Origin: Humisphaera sp.
GTDB taxonomy: Bacteria > Planctomycetota > Phycisphaerae > Tepidisphaerales > Tepidisphaeraceae
NCBI GenBank assembly: GCA_025351525.1
Contig: JANXVV010000129.1
Span: 1-6,249, forward strand
Length of the DNA: 6,249 nt
Direction of reading: 5' to 3'
The notes below the pieces were generated by a model that was not told the DNA's origin, did no database searches, and saw nothing but the letters and a program-made list of their open reading frames with translations. Position numbers and translations under genes: made by a program. This document shows positions 5,318 through 6,249 of the stretch, piece by piece (positions within the stretch are counted from its first letter, which is position 1; each line of letters begins with the position of its first letter).

Positions 5318-5581
5318 TCAGCCATATACATCTTCTCGATCGCCGACCTTAACGACCAAAATAATCAATTCGTCAACCAGAACCTGCTAAATGATGCGAT
5401 AATTCCCAGACCTGATTCGATAAAGACCTTTGAATATTTTCCCCTTCAAGGCCTTGGAACCCACTGAATGCGGGTCGGTCGACAGAGCGATAATTCTGGA
5501 CTCTACCAATCGTCGATCTTTCACGGGCAAACATTTGAGTTCCTTCTGTGCGGAACTCTTGATCGTGATCGCGTAGGCCAC
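5318..5581 (-). pseudogene. RelE/ParE-family toxin interrupted by an in-frame amber codon
   Basis: The frame starts at GTG (5579-5581), 4 bases after GGGAGG (5586-5591), and reads 64 residues, MAYAITIKSSAQKELKCLP...FKGLYRIRSGNYRII, a typical RelE-type mRNA interferase start and core. It then meets TAG at 5387-5389. Past the TAG the same frame continues for 22 codons as QVLVDELIILVVKVGDREDVYG to a TGA at 5318-5320, which is the expected C-terminal strand and VG-R--VY end of the family. Relatives usually have Tyr at the amber position (YRIIYQV), so one TAY-to-TAG change explains it; the restored protein would be 87 residues. By alignment with E. coli RelE, the truncated form keeps Arg55, Arg57 and Arg62 (equivalents of K52, K54 and R61) but loses Arg82 and Tyr86 (equivalents of R81 and Y87). 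The toxin is therefore probably inactive unless the stop is suppressed. A degraded antitoxin frame lies upstream. Confidence 0.8.
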
Positions 5582-5596
5582 CCGCCCTCCCGGTAT

Positions 5597-5866
5597 TTAC
5601 CTGGATGCTTGAAAGGGTAGTATGCGGTCTCCGGGATCACCTAGTCGCCGTTCCGCGTCGGCTGTATCGCGAATATCCATCTCATTTTCAGTCAGGACCG
5701 TATTATTTTTTTCATGTTCATCGTGCGAGGAAAGAACACTGCTCAAGCCGTCAGAGTCAGAACCGGCACACACCATCCCGGACTTCAAATGAGAAGAATG
5801 AGTTGCTTTGACTGTGGAAGCGGATATCGCTTTCCCGATTTTTACGATCTGTGCTGGGTTGCGCAT
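5597..5866 (-). pseudogene. Possible degraded Phd/YefM-type antitoxin upstream of the toxin remnant
   Basis: An 89-residue frame ending 15 bases before the toxin GTG, the normal place and order for an antitoxin. Two parts faintly recall Phd/YefM antitoxins: KAISASTVKATHSSHL (12-27) resembles the family's N-terminal start (I-S-A-S-x-x-K-A), and DIRDTADAERRLGDPGDRILPF (64-85) resembles a toxin-binding tail. The middle (28-60) is Ser/Asp/His-rich, and the usual R-x-G-K-P-V-A-V-L core strand is missing; another frame reads CVPVLTLTA at about that place, compatible with frameshift decay. I see no clear Shine-Dalgarno sequence. The identification rests mainly on position and two short resemblances. 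It may instead be a chance frame over decayed DNA. Confidence 0.35.
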
Positions 5867-6011
5867 CAGGTAGTTTTACGGTGAGCGACCCGTGAAGTCC
5901 AAGCGGAGTCATTATGGTACAAAACCGAAAGAGTATCTTTTTTTATTCTAATTTCCTGTAACTCCCCGAACACTCCACGCGCGCCCTCGTAATAACCTTT
6001 CTAAGGAAGAA
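5867..6011. other. Intergenic stretch before the right-end gene; no gene seen
   Basis: Together with the possible antitoxin remnant this makes up most of the roughly 480 bases between the toxin start and the gene at 6063. It is AT-rich around 5930-5960, with a T-run at 5938-5944. No palindromic repeat, RNA gene or good -35/-10 pair could be identified, although TAATAA near 5990 could be a -10 for the plus-strand gene. A promoter for that gene is expected here. Confidence 0.4.
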
Positions 6012-6059
6012 ATGGCGCAGGAGTCAGCCATGTCGACTCTATTTTTGTTCCGGAGTTAG
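6012..6059 (+). CDS. Possible 15-residue leader peptide
   Basis: ATG at 6012 follows AAGGA (6003-6007) by 4 bases and encodes MAQESAMSTLFLFRS before a TAG at 6057-6059. The stop lies 3 bases before the ATG of the next gene, and the peptide's last codons contain that gene's GGAG, so its translation could control access to the downstream start. No run of a single amino acid codon suggests classical attenuation. It may be chance; the support is the spacing alone. Confidence 0.3.
   Translation: MAQESAMSTLFLFRS
6052..6055 (+). promoter_or_regulatory. Shine-Dalgarno for the right-end gene
   Basis: GGAG, 7 bases before the ATG at 6063, supports this as the true start of the partial gene. It sits inside the possible leader ORF. 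Confidence 0.6.
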
Positions 6060-6062
6060 ACG

Positions 6063-6249
6063 ATGTACGACAACGGTGTTCTTCGCGGCGAAACGCATTC
6101 CTCCCCGGCGCATGGCCATTCAAACCCCCCTTCGCATTCGAGTCATTCGATTCCTTCGGCGGAGGTGTCTCCTTTTGCGGAACTACTGCTGAACCCGACG
6201 CTGGGTGCCAAGCGGTCGACTGTCGCTCCGGGCAAAGTCCTCTACGAAC
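6063..6249 (+). CDS. N-terminal part of an unidentified protein, cut by the window end
   Basis: The first 62 codons of a frame still open at position 249 of the last segment (the window end). Residues 1-33 (MYDNGVLRGETHSSPAHGHS...) are polar and disordered-looking, rich in His, Ser and Pro, with HSS/HS repeats. Residues 37-62 (SPFAELLLNPTLGAKRSTVAPGKVLYE) look folded. The ending, basic residues then APGKVLYE, weakly resembles the first strands of a cyclic-nucleotide-binding (Crp/Fnr-like) domain, which often begin with x-x-G-x-x-L-y/f-x-x-G-D; too little is present to decide. There is no signal peptide, so it is probably cytoplasmic. A good Shine-Dalgarno sequence supports the start. Confidence 0.65.
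   Translation, partial: MYDNGVLRGETHSSPAHGHSNPPSHSSHSIPSAEVSPFAELLLNPTLGAKRSTVAPGKVLYE

Noticed and set aside
5881..6062. Riboswitch or structured leader before the right-end gene
   Set aside because: I found no strong stem or recognisable riboswitch motif in this stretch.

Overview
The window looks like chromosomal DNA from a Planctomycetes-type bacterium. The grounds are circumstantial: a moderately GC-rich genome, loosely packed genes, several genes with no visible Shine-Dalgarno sequence, small lipoproteins of unrecognised families, and gaps full of palindromic repeats. One repeat has a core of the type GGCACGGGCTTCCAGCCCGTG, which I associate with that phylum. No 16S gene or other decisive marker is present, so the assignment is only moderately supported.

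Layout: positions 1-50 hold one (cut) copy of a palindromic repeat, family A. Next come two plus-strand genes: a secreted dienelactone-hydrolase-family protein (94-879) and a small exported protein with no acidic residues, rich in Lys and His (1038-1418). A perfect hairpin (family B) separates them. A full family A palindrome (1456-1532) lies where the plus-strand genes meet the minus-strand block. On the minus strand, in transcription order, are a RelE/ParE toxin remnant with an in-frame amber codon (5581-5318) behind a possible degraded antitoxin (5866-5597), IMP dehydrogenase guaB (5274-3748), two overlapping small lipoprotein genes (3586-3353 and 3369-2881), and a PfkB-family sugar kinase (2694-1564). 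Palindrome D (REPIN-like) lies between guaB and the lipoproteins, and palindrome C between the lipoproteins and the kinase. At the right edge a plus-strand gene begins at 6063 and runs out of the window; it may be preceded by a 15-residue leader ORF.

The genes do not form one pathway. guaB is purine housekeeping, the kinase and hydrolase are general metabolism, and the lipoproteins and basic protein are envelope or exported proteins of unknown role. The most notable signals are (i) a toxin gene broken by a single amber codon, with the rest of the RelE fold readable beyond it, (ii) four different palindromic repeat families placed so that nearly every gap of about 145 bp or more holds one, and (iii) a consensus -35 box so close to the guaB start that the transcript could be leaderless. 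I see no CRISPR array, tRNA, rRNA, transposase or convincing new multi-gene system.
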